DNA of 64,000 nt, taken from positions 868,001 through 932,000 of the forward strand of contig CADCXA010000029.1 of the NCBI GenBank assembly GCA_902806565.1. The letters run 5' to 3'. The translations under genes and the position numbers were made by a program. The notes under the pieces were generated by a model. That model saw nothing but the letters and a program-made list of their open reading frames with translations, did not search any database and was not told the origin of the DNA. This DNA comes from Hypoxylon rubiginosum. Its lineage: Eukaryota; Ascomycota; Sordariomycetes; Xylariales; Hypoxylaceae. Below are positions 11,765-25,347 of this stretch, one piece after another; the stretch's first letter is position 1, and every line of letters begins with the position of its first letter.

Positions 11765-13638
11765 CTACGCAAAATTGGCCGTCGCCCATCTGCTAGCGAT
11801 ATCATCGTCGCCACAGAAGTCTCCGAAGAGTTGGGAGAGCTGGATGCCGCCCTGTCCACTGCCCATTCTCGCGAAGACTTGCATGATTTTGTGTTTCTGG
11901 AGGAACTCCTTCAACGCGGCCTGGTCGTCATTGTGTATCCGGAGCAGCAGAAGCACCAGTGATGCAATTCCAGCGGCTAATGCAGGGGCCACAGACGACA
12001 TAGACTCACTTACATACCTTTTCATGTAGAGTGGGGCGCCAGCCTCAATATCCTCACCGGGGACCAGGATGTCGACGCCATTTTATGAGGTCGGTCTCAG
12101 GTGCCCGCACATGTTATTTGCGGCGACCCTAATAGTGTTTTCATAGCCGGCGGGGAACATCATGCCCTCCTCCATGCCTTCGTCCGCAGCGGGGCAGAAT
12201 ACCAGGATCGGAGAAGTCTGCGAGTTTGCAGCCGCATTCACGGCCTTCCTGATGGCTTCGCGCAGCCGATTGTCATCGGTATTTGTGTTCCGGCTGATCG
12301 AGATAATATCAACTTTCTGGTTGATCGCCCAGTCAACGGCCTGTCCAATAATGCCCGAATTAGTAATGAAAGTGACATCGTAACCTGCTATTGATGAAAG
12401 AAACAAGCAACCAAGTTTAACTATCCATACCTTTGCCACATTCTCTGGGAGAATATCTTCACGTCCTTCTCCCACCTTGGCAATGTAGAGACGACAGAAA
12501 GGATTCACCTTTTGGATTAGGGATACCGCATGGGTCTCATATGGGTCTGACCTGACATACTAAGGCTAAATTCTCCTATCGGCTCAAGCGTACGAAATCT
12601 CGCTCACGTAGTTATTCGTTTTCACAGTCGATGAGGTCGTATCTACGCCATTGCCGATAATGGCGATCTTGGTTTGACTGTCTTTGAATCTATTAAGTTC
12701 TTGACTCCGCGGTGCTTTCTTGCTAGTTTCGCTGAGATCCGACAGAAAGTTGTGACATGCTTCCAAATCCAATAGGATTCTGCTCTCAGTATAGTGGAAC
12801 AGCCAATTAGCAGTAGCGTAAGAGATAAATGGATACTGCTGATCGTCGATAGAGTTGTCCTGGACTGCTGTAGCAATATCCGACAGCGACAAATAGTTGA
12901 GACAGGATAGTGACAGCGTGCCGTGTGACTGGCGCATGTTGAAACGGCCTTTCCACTTATACTGTGGGTCAGGCTCTGCTGTGAGAAACTCCCGAGCTGT
13001 CTGATGAAGTAAAAACAGCTTCGAGTCGTAGACGTTGATGAGAAGGCCGCATAGGTTCTTCACCACGGTTTGGAAGGATTTTGGGTGCCATTTCTTCTTC
13101 GCAAATTCCACAAACGAAATGTGCCATTGTCTCTCTAGCGCCGATGTCAGGGCAACGTTAGCTTCGTCGAGAGTCAGAGGCTCTGCTGCAGCAAGCACGA
13201 TTTGAAGAAGCATGTCCGCCTGCAACGAATCTTTGCTTCGGCTCAAGATCTTTTCATACGCTTCTGATACTTGGGATGGCAGATCAGACAAAAGTGTTTC
13301 CATGTCTGACCGCCTGCTGTATTCGCTGGGACTTTGCTCAATGATGTCAAACGTTAGGTGCAACCAGAGATATGTGCGATTCTCCATGCATTTTAGACGT
13401 TCAGAAATTGTGCGGCGGTCTTCATCGGCTAAATCACCCCCAATGTCATGCGTTCTGGCGTCGATGACGAGGTTGATCTCTCGGCCGATTTGGTCAGACC
13501 TGTCGTCGCCGTCAAAGCGCATACATGTAGTTGTACCTGAAAACTTCCTGAAAGATGCCTCCAGATCGTCGTACGGGCGACTGGTGATGAGAAACTTGAG
13601 TTTGGAAGGATGGCTCCGCGATTGGTCCTGCTTGGTGT
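11765..13638 (-). pseudogene. 3' part of broken NACHT / subtilisin-like (NLR-type) gene
   Basis: This is the downstream half of a minus-strand gene whose 5' half lies at 50261-51811. From 13638 it continues the NACHT module: YTKQDQ, then KFLITSRPYDDLE, a YLWLHLTFDII helix, and the winged-helix-type block LFLLHQTAREFL. A subtilisin (S8) domain follows and is visibly dead. The Asp motif reads KIAIIGNGVD, with Gly where the catalytic Asp belongs. In-frame TGA, TAG and TAG codons fall between about 12543 and 12585. The His motif reads DPYETHA where HGT is expected. Another in-frame TAA (12083-12085) precedes GVDILVPGEDI. The Ser motif survives as SSVAPALAAG. The stops and the His-to-Tyr change fit C-to-T / G-to-A mutation. 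The family is fungal STAND/NLR-like; the S8 domain would have been the effector or partner domain. Confidence 0.88.
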
Positions 13639-13643
13639 AAAAC
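13639..13643 (+). repeat. Left target-site duplication AAAAC of outer LTR element
   Basis: The five bases AAAAC directly precede the left LTR (which starts TGTGAC) and are repeated exactly at 50256-50260 directly after the right LTR. Confidence 0.85.
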
Positions 13644-13966
13644 TGTGACAAGGGTCTGTATCAAAGACTTGGAATAGCTTTAATTTAATATAATAATTTT
13701 TATAGGTTTTAAGGTCCTTGATTCCTTTTAATTTAGATAGGAATTTAAGGCCTTATTTATATCTTAAGGTTATTATTTGATTTTTATTTTATTACCGCTT
13801 TAAGCGTTTAATTAATATATATTAATTTTATTATTTTAATTTAAGTTATTTTTATTTATTTAATTTTAATTAACTTATATATTAATATATAAAATATATA
13901 TTTATTAAAATTTATAATTATAAGTTTTTTTAATTAAATAAATTATTTAAATTAAACTATATAATA
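13644..13966 (+). repeat. Left LTR of outer element E1
   Basis: 323 bp that align without gaps to 49933-50255 at a constant offset of 36289. The differences I checked are almost all C/T or G/A transitions. This copy keeps more G+C (for example GGTCCTTGATTCC near 13712) than the right copy, so RIP hit the two copies unequally. Confidence 0.88.
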
Positions 13967-16900
13967 CTAGTTTTTTTTTTTTTTAAGTTTTATTTTAAAA
14001 TATTATTTTATAAATATAAAGGTTTATAAGTTTTTTTAATTATTATTAATAAAAGTTTTTAATAAAATATTTAATTTTTTTATTAAAAAAATAATTATAA
14101 AGTTTTTAAGTTTAATATTTTTTAATAAATTATTTTTTTTATTTAATTAAATATTTTACTTTTTTTAAATTTTTTATAAAGTTTTTTATTTTTTCCATTT
14201 AATAATTTTTTATTTTAATTAAAACTACTTTTTATAAAATTTAATTAAAGTTAAATAATATTTAATTATTAATATAATAAAGTTTAATAAAAAAGATATA
14301 AAATAAGTTATAAATTTTTTAGTTTTTAAAAAATATAAACTTTATAACGATTAAAGAAATTATTTTTTAAATTTTAAAAAATTTTAATATTTTTTAATTT
14401 AACTTTTTTATAGGTTTTTTTATTTTTATATTTTTAACGTTTAATATAACTAGTTATTTTTTAATATATTTAAGATTTTTAACGCGTTTTTTATTTATTT
14501 AAGTTTTTATTTAATATTAATTTTATTTAAGGTGTTTTTAAATATTTTTTTAAATTTAAGTTATTTAATAAAAGTAAAATTAACTTTCTAGGTTTTTAAA
14601 TATTTTAAATAAAAAATTATATATTATAAAATAATAATTATAATTAATATAAAAAAATATTATATAAAAAAAAAAAAAATTATATTATTATAAGTAAATT
14701 TAATTATAAAAAGTAAGTTTTTTTAGTTATTTATTTTATAGTTAATAAATAATTATAAATAAATTTTAAAAGTTTAATTAAATTATTTAATTTAATTATT
14801 AATTTAAAAATAAAAAACTATATTTATATAAAATTTAATATTTATTAGTTTAAAAAAGTTTTTTTATAAATATATAATAAACTTAAAATTTTTATTAAAA
14901 ATAATATTTAATAATATATTATATAATTTTTAATATTTTTTAATAAAAATTTTAATAAAGTTATTAATTTTTTTTCTTTTATTTTAAAAAAAAAAAAAAA
15001 ATTATTTTTATAAAAAAATTTATTATTATTTATATCAAATTATATTTATTTAATAATAATAAGTTTATAATAAAATTTATTATAATAATATATTAAGGTT
15101 TATAATAAAGTTTTATAAGTTAAAAAAAATTATAAAATATATATTTTAAAATTTTATTTTTTTAATATTTTAAATATTTTTTAATATATTTTTTAACTAT
15201 ATTTTTTAAGTTAAATTATTAAAAATTACAAGTAATTAATTTTATAGTTTTATTTATTTTTATATAATTAATAATATATATATTATATTTAAATTTTATA
15301 ATTTTTTATTATAAAGTTATTAATATTTATAAGTGGTTTTTATAATAAAATAAATTATTTTATATTTTTCTGTTTTTTTTTAGTTAATTCTTTTATTTTA
15401 AATAAACGGGATTTTTTAATATAGTTTTTTTAAGATTTTTTATAAATTTTAATAATTATTATAATATTTTAAAATTATAAAGTTATTTTAATATAAATAA
15501 AATAATAGTTAAAATAATAAATATAGTTTTTTATAAATATAAAAAATGTTTTTTTTATAAAATTAAAATAATTAATTAGTTTTTAACTTTTTTTTTTTTT
15601 AAAGCGATATTATAATAATTTAAATAAAATATCGGTTTTTTTATTTAAACGTTTTAATTAATAATTAATAATAAATTAATATAAAATAAATTATTAAACT
15701 TATTAAGTTTATTTTTAGTTTAATATTTTAATAATAATAAAATAAAAATAAATTTAATAATTAAAATAAATTTTAATTTAATAATATATTTTTTTAAAGT
15801 ATTATTTTTATTTTTTAAAAAAGTTAATAATATTTAATAATTTTTTATTATAAATTTTATAGTTTATTTTAATTAAATTTAACTTTTAAAAATAAAATAT
15901 TATAAAATGAAATTTCCTTATTTTATTTTTTTAAAATAAAATTAATTTTATTATAAAGTTTAAAATGTTTATTTTAATATAAATAATTAGGTTTAAATTA
16001 AAATAAATAAAAACTAAAGCGGTTATAAATTAATTTTTTAATATTTTAAAAACAATTAATATTAATTTTATTTATTTTTAATTTTTCTTATTTTTTTTAT
16101 TAATGTTTATTAAAAGTTTAATTATTATTAAAAAATTATAAATAAAATGTTAATAAAAATTTATAAATTTTATAAATTATTAATATTTTTTAAGGCTAGT
16201 TAAGTTTTTTTATTTTTAAATGTTTTTAATTTTATTTAAGTTTATTAATATATTATTAATTTTAATAATATATTTTAAAAATTTAATTTTTTAAACCTTT
16301 TAAAAATATTTTTTTAATAATATAGTTAAATGGTATTTTATTAGCCGTTTAAAGATTTTTTTTATTAAAATATTATATTTTTTTTTAAGTATTTTTATAA
16401 ATAAAGATATTATTAAAATAAATAAATATATTAATATTAATTAAGTTTTAAAAAATATTATTTATTATAATTTAAAAGGTTATTAAAATGTTAATAAATT
16501 TAAAAAATATTATTAGATATTTATATAAATTATATTTATATTTAAAAACTATTTTTTATTTGTTTTTTTTTTTAATTTATATAAAATTAAATCTAAATTT
16601 AAAGTTAATTTTAATAAAAAATTTAACGGTTTTAAATTATATTTAAAATTCTATAATTAAAAGAATTAAATAATAAATTAATATAATAATAATATTAAGT
16701 TTTTAATAGTTAATAATAAATTATAATAAATTTTTTAAATTTGTTTTTTTAATAAATATTATTAAAATAATATATAATAAAATAAATTTTTTAATTTTTT
16801 TTATATTAATTATTTTTTTTAATTAAAACTTTAAAATAAATAATTCCTTTTTATTTATAATATAAAAAAATCCTTAAAAAGGTGTTTTTTTTTATAAAAA

Positions 16901-17117
16901 TTTATAGTATAATTTTAAAATTAATAATTAAAAAATTATTATTTTATTTTTTAAATTATAATTAAATAAAATTTTTAAAATTTTTTAAAAACGTTTTTAA
17001 ATATTTTTTAAATATTTATTTAAATTATTATTAAAATAAAAAAAAACGTTAATAAGTTTATTAAGATTTTATTAATATAATTCTTTTTATAGTAATTAAA
17101 GGTAAATTAAATTTTTT
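13967..17117. mobile_element. Internal part of E1, first segment (decayed)
   Basis: Very AT-rich sequence between the left LTR of E1 and the insertion site of E2. No recognisable protein motif survives. It starts with a long T tract compatible with a minus-strand polypurine tract. Confidence 0.6.
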
Positions 17118-17122
17118 AAATC

Positions 17123-17304
17123 TGTTAAATAACATGTGTATTTAATTAAAAGGTTAATTATATATATTAAATATATATTTTTTAATTATATATGTTTTTA
17201 TAATTCCTTAAAATAACCTTGTAATAAGGTTATTATAGCTTTAATTATTAACTTATATATAAAATTTAAATAAATCTTTTAAAATAATTTTTTATTATTT
17301 AATA
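17123..17304 (+). repeat. Left LTR of E2
   Basis: Starts TGTTAAATAACATGTG and ends TTATTTAATA. It matches 22750-22931 at a constant offset of 5627 with transition differences only in the parts compared. Confidence 0.87.
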
Positions 17305-19363
17305 TATTTTTTTAAGCTTGTTTATTTTTAATAAAGAAACTTAAATAATTAAGACTTATTCTTTAATATCTCTTAATTATTAATTATATACGTATTATTT
17401 TTTTTGTTAAGTAAGGAGTTTTTTATTTTATTAAAATTTTTTTTTATAAGCTTGTGAATTTATTTAGATTTAATTCTTTTTTATATATTTATTAAGTTTA
17501 ATTATTAAGTGAATATAATAAATTCTTTTGTAATAAATACCTTAATAAGATTATTTATTATTATATTTTTTATAAAAATATAAGTGATTTTAATTTAATT
17601 TATAAGTGTTTTTTATTATAATTAGTGGTTGTAAATATTTATATGTTATAGTTTAGTTTAAAATAATATAATGTTTATATATATTAGTTTAATTATTTAT
17701 TTATTGTTATATTATATTATAATTTTTAAGTTATTTAGATTTATATTAAGTTTTATAATTAAACGTGATATAAATATAACTTTTTTTATAATTTATATAA
17801 AAAATAATAACTTCGTTTTTATTATAAAAATAATTATTATATTTTATTTATTTGTATATTATTTAATTATTTTTTTAAATAGTTTTATTATATATACTTA
17901 TAAACTTTTTTAATTAAAAATGTTATTGGTAAATAAAACGTCACTAACTATTTTAAATATATCGGTATATTTATATTATAAAAATAAGTATTAAATGGTA
18001 AAAAAGTATTAAATTAATTAATTAATTTTAAAATAATACTTATTACTAGGATTTATATTAAATCTAACCAGTTAAAAAACTATAAAAATAATATTAAAAT
18101 ATATAATTATTATTATATATAATATTAATCTAATTTTTTATTAATATCGTTAAATAGATTATAAAAAAGTTAATTTTAATAAAAGTAATAGTTTTTTATT
18201 TTTTATAAAAATTGAAAAAATAATTCTTAATTTCTTATTTATTAATAATTTATTTAATTTATTTATATATAAAAATTAAAAAAATTAAATTAGTTTTTTA
18301 TTTTAATTTTTAATTATTTTAATTCCAAGAAATTATTATAAGTTGTTTCTATTTATAAATTAATATTTTTTTTATAGTTTTAATATTATTATATTTATTA
18401 TTTATTATTTATAACTTTAATATATAAAAATAATATTATTAATATAAAAAAAAATTAACACTTTATTTTTAAAAAAGTAGTAAGGTTTATAAAGAACAGT
18501 TAAAAAACTTAATTTTGTGAGTGTTTTAATTAGTTTTTTTTATTAAAATATAAAAGATTTTTTTAATTTATATAACGTTTTTAATAAATATAAAATAATT
18601 TAATGTTTTTAATACTTTAAAAATATCTTTATATAGATTTCTTTATTTAAATTTATATTTATAAATACGTTAACTATATTATATTAAATTAACTTAAGGT
18701 TAAATTTTATTATAATTATAATAAAAGTTTAAAATAATTTTTTAATTAATATTAAAATGTAAATATTTAAATATTTGTTTTTAGTTTACTAGTTTTTTTA
18801 AACCATTAACCTTATTTTATATTTTATAAATTATTTATATTTATTAAATTTATATATATATATTTATATATAGTTTAAAATTTATTTATTATTAATAGTT
18901 TATTATTTATATTTAACCTAAAAGTTTATTTTTTTATAGTTATTTAAATGTAATTTCTTAGATTTTTTAAATCCTTACTTTAAAACATAATTTTATAACT
19001 TTTTATAAGTTTTTAAAAGAGGTGGTAGATTTTTTTTATAAATTTTTTATTTTTTTTATAGAAGTTTTTATAGTTTTTTAGGTTTATATAATCCTGGGTA
19101 TGATATTAAATTTAAATTTACTTGGTTTATAAGATAATGTTATAAATAATATATTATTTATATTATTTATATCTTATTTATTAGTTTTTTATATATTAAT
19201 TTTATTGTTAAAATTAAGTGTTTTATATTAAATATAGTCTCTTAATTTATTACGTGGTTTGTAGCTTTAAAATAAAAAATAAGTAAATTTTTTTTAGTTT
19301 ATTTTAAAAGTGTGTTAAAAGCTATAATTTAATTTATTAAAATAATATTTCTTATATTTTTAT

Positions 19364-19545
19364 TTTAAAAAATGTAATTTATAACACTTAATTTTATTTT
19401 TTTTATTTTATTATAAAAAGTGTAATTTACAACGTTTAATTTTAGTTTTTTAATTATATTTAAAAAGGTATAATTCACAACGTTTAATTTTTTTTTTATG
19501 TTAATATTTAAAAAGGTGTAATTTATAACGTTTAATTTTTTTTTT
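19364..19545 (+). repeat. 48-bp tandem repeat, four copies
   Basis: The block AAAAAGGTGTAATTTA-AACGTTTAATTTT recurs with its TGTAATTT core (or its transition variants) at 19373, 19421, 19469 and 19517, an exact 48-bp period. It lies inside E2. Confidence 0.8.
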
Positions 19546-22500
19546 ATTATTATAATAAATAATAAAACAGCTAGTAAAAAAGTAGTATTAAAAATAAAAT
19601 ATAATATAAATATAGTTTTAATATAAAAATGATTAAACCTTTTAACTTTTTTATTATTATATTTTTTGTTATTATTATTTATTTTACGGTTTTATTTATT
19701 TTTATTTTCTGCTGGTATTTTTATTTTTATCTTGTTTTTTTTAAAAATTAATAACTTTAAGTTAGTTTTTTTTTTTATGTTTTATAAAGTAGTAACTTAA
19801 TTAACTAGGTTTTAAATATTCTTTTTTATTATATGTAATAAATTATTTTTTAAGAATAAGATATTTTTATTAAATATAATATTTTTATTAAATATAATAT
19901 TTTATGTTTTAATAACTTATTTTAATATAAGAATTTAAATATTATAAATATTTATAAAACTATAACTTATTAAATAACTTATTTATACTTTTAAATTAAA
20001 ATGTTAACGTCGGTTTTATTTTTATTTTACTTTTATAATAAATATAAATATTTTATATTTATATATTTTTAAATAAACTTAATATAGTTTTTTATTAATA
20101 ATTACATTATTTTTAAATGTTAAATAAATATAAAAGCGTTTATATAAAAATTACCAGTTAAAATTATATTTAAAAATATGATTATAAAAATAAATAGTAG
20201 TTTTAAAAATCTTTATTTATAGGAAATTTAAAAGCTTTAATTTTATTTTTATTATTTAAGTTTTTTATTTAATTATATCCTTTAAATGTTTAGTGTTTTT
20301 ATTTTAATTTTATATATTAAATATTAAAAGTTTAAGTTTAATATAATGTGTTTATTAAATATAATTTCGTATAATGTGTTTTTTTATTATTAACTTATTA
20401 TTATATTTAATAATTTTAATATTAAATTAATACTGTTTTTAAATAATTTTAAATATCTAGTTTAAGATTTTAATAATTAAGTTTAAAATATAATTTTTAA
20501 GATAGAAATTTTAAGTTTATTTTATATATTTATTAATAATTAATATTATATATTAATATCTTTAAAAATCTATTTTTAAGTTATGGAAATTAATAATTAA
20601 ATGTTTATTTAATTTGTTTAATTGTTTATAATGTTTATAATAATTAAGTTTTTTAGTTTTTTTATAGTTATATATATTATATTTTATTATAATAATTTAA
20701 TTGGTTTTTTTTAATTAAATTAAACTTTTTAATTTTTACTTTCTAAAAGTAATTAATTATATAATTAAAAGCTTTTAATTTTAAGTGGTTAAATTATAAA
20801 TATTATAATTTATTAGTTACTATATTTAAAAGTTATTTTATTTAATTGTTAAACTTAATATTTTTTATATAAAATAAGTAATTAATAAAGTTTTTAAAAA
20901 AATCTTTTAAAATATATTGGTTTTATTTATTAATAATAATATATAAAATAAAATCATTTTTTTTTTATAAGTAGTTATTTATATTTTTATGGTTTTATTA
21001 ATATCTTATTTTTTTTAAAAGTTTTAATAATATTATATTATATATAAATTTTTTATAATATATTATTTTTTATAATTATAAGAGTTTTACTTTTTTTAGA
21101 TTTTTTAAATATATATTTATTTTTTTATATTTTTGTATAAATATAACTAAGTTTTTTATAAAAATTATGTTTTTAATGTATATTATTTAATATAATAAGA
21201 ATTAACTAAGTTAATTAAAAATGTAAATAGTGGTTTTTAAGTTTAAAATTACTAAGTTTTTTAAAAGATAAGTATTAATTTTAAATATAATTTATAAAGT
21301 TAAAAATATTTTTTTTATTTTTTTAATTACTTAAACTAGTTAATTTTTATTTTATATAAATAACCTTTTTTTTATTTTTTTAATTAGTTTAATAAATATA
21401 TTATTTTTAGTTATTTTATATTTAATTATTTTTTTTATAATAAAGTTTAAAATTTAATCTTTTAAAATTTTGTTTTTAATAATATACTAGTAGTTAAAAA
21501 TCTTATAGTAACTGTAATAAACTAAATATAAAATATTAGTTTTTTATAAGTGATTGGTAAATATATCGGCTTATTTTCTTTTAGTTAATTTAACTTATTT
21601 ATTTAAATTATTTTAACTTTATAATTTATTATAATTTTTATTATTTTTACTTTGTTTTAATTAATTAAAAAATCTAAAAGTGGCGTCTTTTTTTTATCCT
21701 AGCTTAATATCTAAGTTTTTATTATAATTAGATTTTATGTTATTAAATTAAATAATAAATATTCCTTTTTATAAAATAAGGCCGTGTAAAAGTTAATTAT
21801 AAGAATATATATTCGTATAAAATAACTATTATATTTAAATAATTAAGTATGTTATTTTTAATTTTATTAATATTTAATAGTTTATAATTAGTTACTTAGT
21901 TATTTAAAATATTGTTAAATGTAATTTTAAAATTTTTTATTAATAATTAATTGTTAATAATATTTATAAAACCTTTTATTTTTATATTTATGATAGTTAA
22001 TTTTTATTTAGTTATTTATACTTTAAAATTCTTAAGTATTTTTATTAATTATTATATTATTTTCTTATATTATTTTTAAGTTTATAACTTTAATTAATTA
22101 TTATATATTTTACTAATAATAAATAATTTTTTATATTATTTATATAAAATGTTTATTAAATTAAAATATATATCTTAGTAATTTAAAAATATAAAATTAG
22201 TAACTTAATTTCTTAATTTTTTAACTATTTATTAATAAGTTTAATAGATTTTATAATTATAATTATAAAAAGTTTAATTTTTTTTATAAATAGTTTTACC
22301 TTTTTTTATTATTTTTATTAAACTTATAAATCTTTTATTTATTTTAATTTATTTTTTTTAACTTTTATTTATCGCAGTTTAAAAATTATTATTTAATAAA
22401 TTTTATATTATTTGTTAAACTTTTTTTAGATAGTTACTAATATTTAACTAAAATAACTTCTTTAATTATTTTAACATTTTTATAAAATTAATATATTTTT

Positions 22501-22749
22501 AAAGTTTTAAATTAATAACTTTTATTTAAAACTTTTTATTTTATTGTTTTTAATTAATTAAATTATTATAAAAAACCTTTTTTTTTATTATTTTTAATAT
22601 ATTATTTTTTTTACTATTAATTAGATTTAAATTATAAAAAATTTAATTAATATAACTGTTTTATAATTTTATAGTTTTTAATTAATTAAAAGTCACGTAT
22701 TATTATTTATATATAGCTTTTTAATTTTTTAATAAATAAAACTTTTAAT

Positions 22750-22931
22750 TGTTAAATAATATATGTATTTAATTAAAAGGTTAATTATATGTATTAAATA
22801 TATGTTTTTTAATTGTATATATTCTTATAATTCTTTAAAATAACCTTATAATAAAATTATTACGGCTTTAATTGTTAATTTATACGTAGAATTTAAATAA
22901 GTCTTTTAAAATAACCTTTTATTATTTAATA
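22750..22931 (+). repeat. Right LTR of E2
   Basis: The second copy of the 182-bp terminal repeat, followed directly by the AAATC target duplication at 22932-22936. Confidence 0.87.
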
Positions 22932-24423
22932 AAATCTAAGAAAAAAAATAAGTTAATTAATATTATTTTAATTATTATTAAAATAAAATAATATTATATT
23001 TTTTATTTAAATTAATAAATTTAAAATTAAAATAAATAAAATAGTTTTTTTAATATTAAAATATAAAAACTTTTAAATAAAATTTACTTTTTTATTTAAA
23101 TATTAAAATATTAAAATCTACTATAAATTAAGGATATTATTATTTATAAATAAAAATCTTTTATTAATATACCTTAAAAAAATATAATTAATATATTATT
23201 TTTTATATTTATAAGTATTTTTATTTAATATTTTTTATTATTATAAATAAATGTTATTTTATAAATAAATTAGTTTTTAAAATATAGTTTAAAAGTTAAT
23301 TTATTAAAAGTTAAGAACTTTTTATAATTTATAATTTAATATATTAAAAAAAAGTATAAACGTTTATTAATATTTTTTATAATTTTATATATTTTTTTTA
23401 ATTTTAATTATCTAGTAAATAAAATTTATTATAATTCTTATATTTTAATTAAAATAAATTTATTATTAAGTTATTAATTTTTTATTAATATAATAAAATA
23501 GTTATTTAAAAATTTAAATTAAAGTTTTCTTTTTTAATAATTTTTTAAAAAAAAGGTTTTATTAAAATTAAATTAATTTTTATTTTTTTTATAAATATAA
23601 GGGTTAGTATTATATTATTATTAGATTTTTATTTTATAAAAGTAACTTTTTTTAAGGTTATAAATAACTTTTTTTTATTAATATTCTTTTTTATAAAATA
23701 AAATAAAATATTATAGTTATTTTTTTTATAATATTAATATAAGTATTTATTTTTTTTATATTAATTAATATTTATTTAATTGATTTTTTATAAAATTTTT
23801 TTATTAAAAACTTAATATTTATTTTTAAAACTAAGTTAGTTATTACTTATTTATTAATTTTATTTTTTTAAAGATTAATTTTAATTAAATTTAAAATAAT
23901 TATTTTTATTATAAAATTAATAATTTAACTTTAATTATTTTATTATTAAATTAGGTTTATTTTTTTTTAATATATTAAAATTTATAAACATGTTTTTATA
24001 AATTTACTTAGCTTTTTAAATAATATTAATAAATTTTTTATTACTATTTAAAAGATTTTTTTAATAAAAATATATTAATTTAATAATTTTATTTAATAAG
24101 GTTTTAATAATATAATTTTAAAAAATAGTTTTAAATTATTAAATTAATTTATTAAAATTTAATATCTTAATAAAATACTAAGTTATATTTTTATAATATT
24201 TAAATTTAAATATTTTTTTTTAAGTTGCGGTGTTTTTTTAAAAGGTATTTAAAATGTTTTTTTAAAATAAGTTTATAATTTATTTAAAGGTTTATAAGTT
24301 TTATTTATTTTATTATTTATAATTTTTATTAATATTATATTTAAATTTTATTAATTAATAAAAACCTTATTTAATTAATATAATAATAGTTTTTTAAAAA
24401 GTTTTTTATATATATTTTTATAT

Positions 24424-24702
24424 TATAATAAAATATAGCGATTAATATTTTATAAAAAGTTATATAATTATTTTATAACTAGATTTTTTTTAATTTTTTC
24501 TTTTAAAAAACTTATAAAACCTTTTATATAATTAAATAACTATATATTATAAAAATATATACTTTTTTATAAAATATTTTAAATATATTAATCGGGATGT
24601 TTTTTAAGTTATTTTTTAAGTTAAATATAATTTAAAATAAATAATAATATAGTTATTATTTAAGCTAAAAATCACTAGTATAAAAATAAAACTTTATTAT
24701 AA
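24424..24702 (+). repeat. Left LTR of E3
   Basis: It shares with 47956-48234 long blocks such as ATTAAATAACTATATATTAT and CTAGTATAAAAATAAAACTT, with C/T and G/A differences. Confidence 0.82.
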
Positions 24703-25160
24703 TTAATAATTACTATAAAATTTAAACCTGTAACTTTAATTTTAAAAAAACTATATTAATTTTAACTTAATTAATAAAAAATTCTAAGAATTTTATTTTA
24801 TATTTTATTAAAAAACTGTTATTAACCTTAAAAAATTTTATTATAAATTAAAACTTATATATTTAATAAAGCTTAATATTTTAAAAAAAGCCCTAGGCTT
24901 AAAATTTTAATATAAATTAAATTATTTTATATTAATTATTATAAATTTATATTAGTTAAATTATTAAATTAATAAATAAATTATTTTTAATGTTATAAAA
25001 TAACTAAAATTTATAAAACTTATTAAATATAAGAAATTTAATTAAACATTATTTTAAATAAAATTATAATTAAAAACTTTAAGTTAAAGTATTTATTTTA
25101 ATTACTAAAATATTATAATTAAAAATTTAAAAATTAAAAACCTAAAAATTAAAATTATAA

Positions 25161-25347
25161 AACCTAGTAATAAAACTTAATAATAAAACCTAATAATAAA
25201 ATTTAATAATAAAACCTAATAATAAAACCTAATAATAAAACTAAACATTAAAATTTAATAATAAAATTTAATAATAAAATTTAATAATAAAATCTAATAA
25301 TAAAATTTAATAATAAAACCTAGTAATAAAACCTAATAATAAAATTT
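25161..25347 (+). repeat. 13-bp tandem repeat array
   Basis: About 14 tandem copies of TAATAATAAAACC and its transition variants (ending TTT, TCT), with one interruption near 25240. It lies just inside the left LTR of E3. The units differ mainly by C/T, as expected from RIP on an array. Confidence 0.8.

Larger units (their letters stand above)
17123..22931 (-). mobile_element. Nested LTR retrotransposon E2
   Basis: A 5809-bp element with 182-bp direct terminal repeats (17123-17304 and 22750-22931), TG start, TA end, and an exact 5-bp target duplication AAATC at 17118-17122 and 22932-22936. It keeps somewhat more G+C than its surroundings and is T-rich on the plus strand. A T7 run just inside the left LTR (about 17306) would be a polypurine tract on the minus strand, so minus orientation is likely. 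Coding content is not recognisable after RIP. A 48-bp tandem repeat lies at 19364-19545. Confidence 0.87.

Noticed and set aside
13639..13690. Continuation of the NACHT coding sequence upstream of 13643 (an apparent KSLIQTL reading)
   Set aside because: This stretch aligns with the right LTR (49933 onward), so it is the LTR start read in frame by chance; the true gene resumes on the other side at 50261.
17671..17913. An 80-codon open frame in E2
   Set aside because: It consists almost entirely of Ile, Tyr, Phe, Leu and Asn from A/T-only codons; such frames are expected by chance in this composition.
25161..25347. The regular 13-bp array as a CRISPR
   Set aside because: It is a head-to-tail tandem repeat without spacers, in a eukaryotic transposon.
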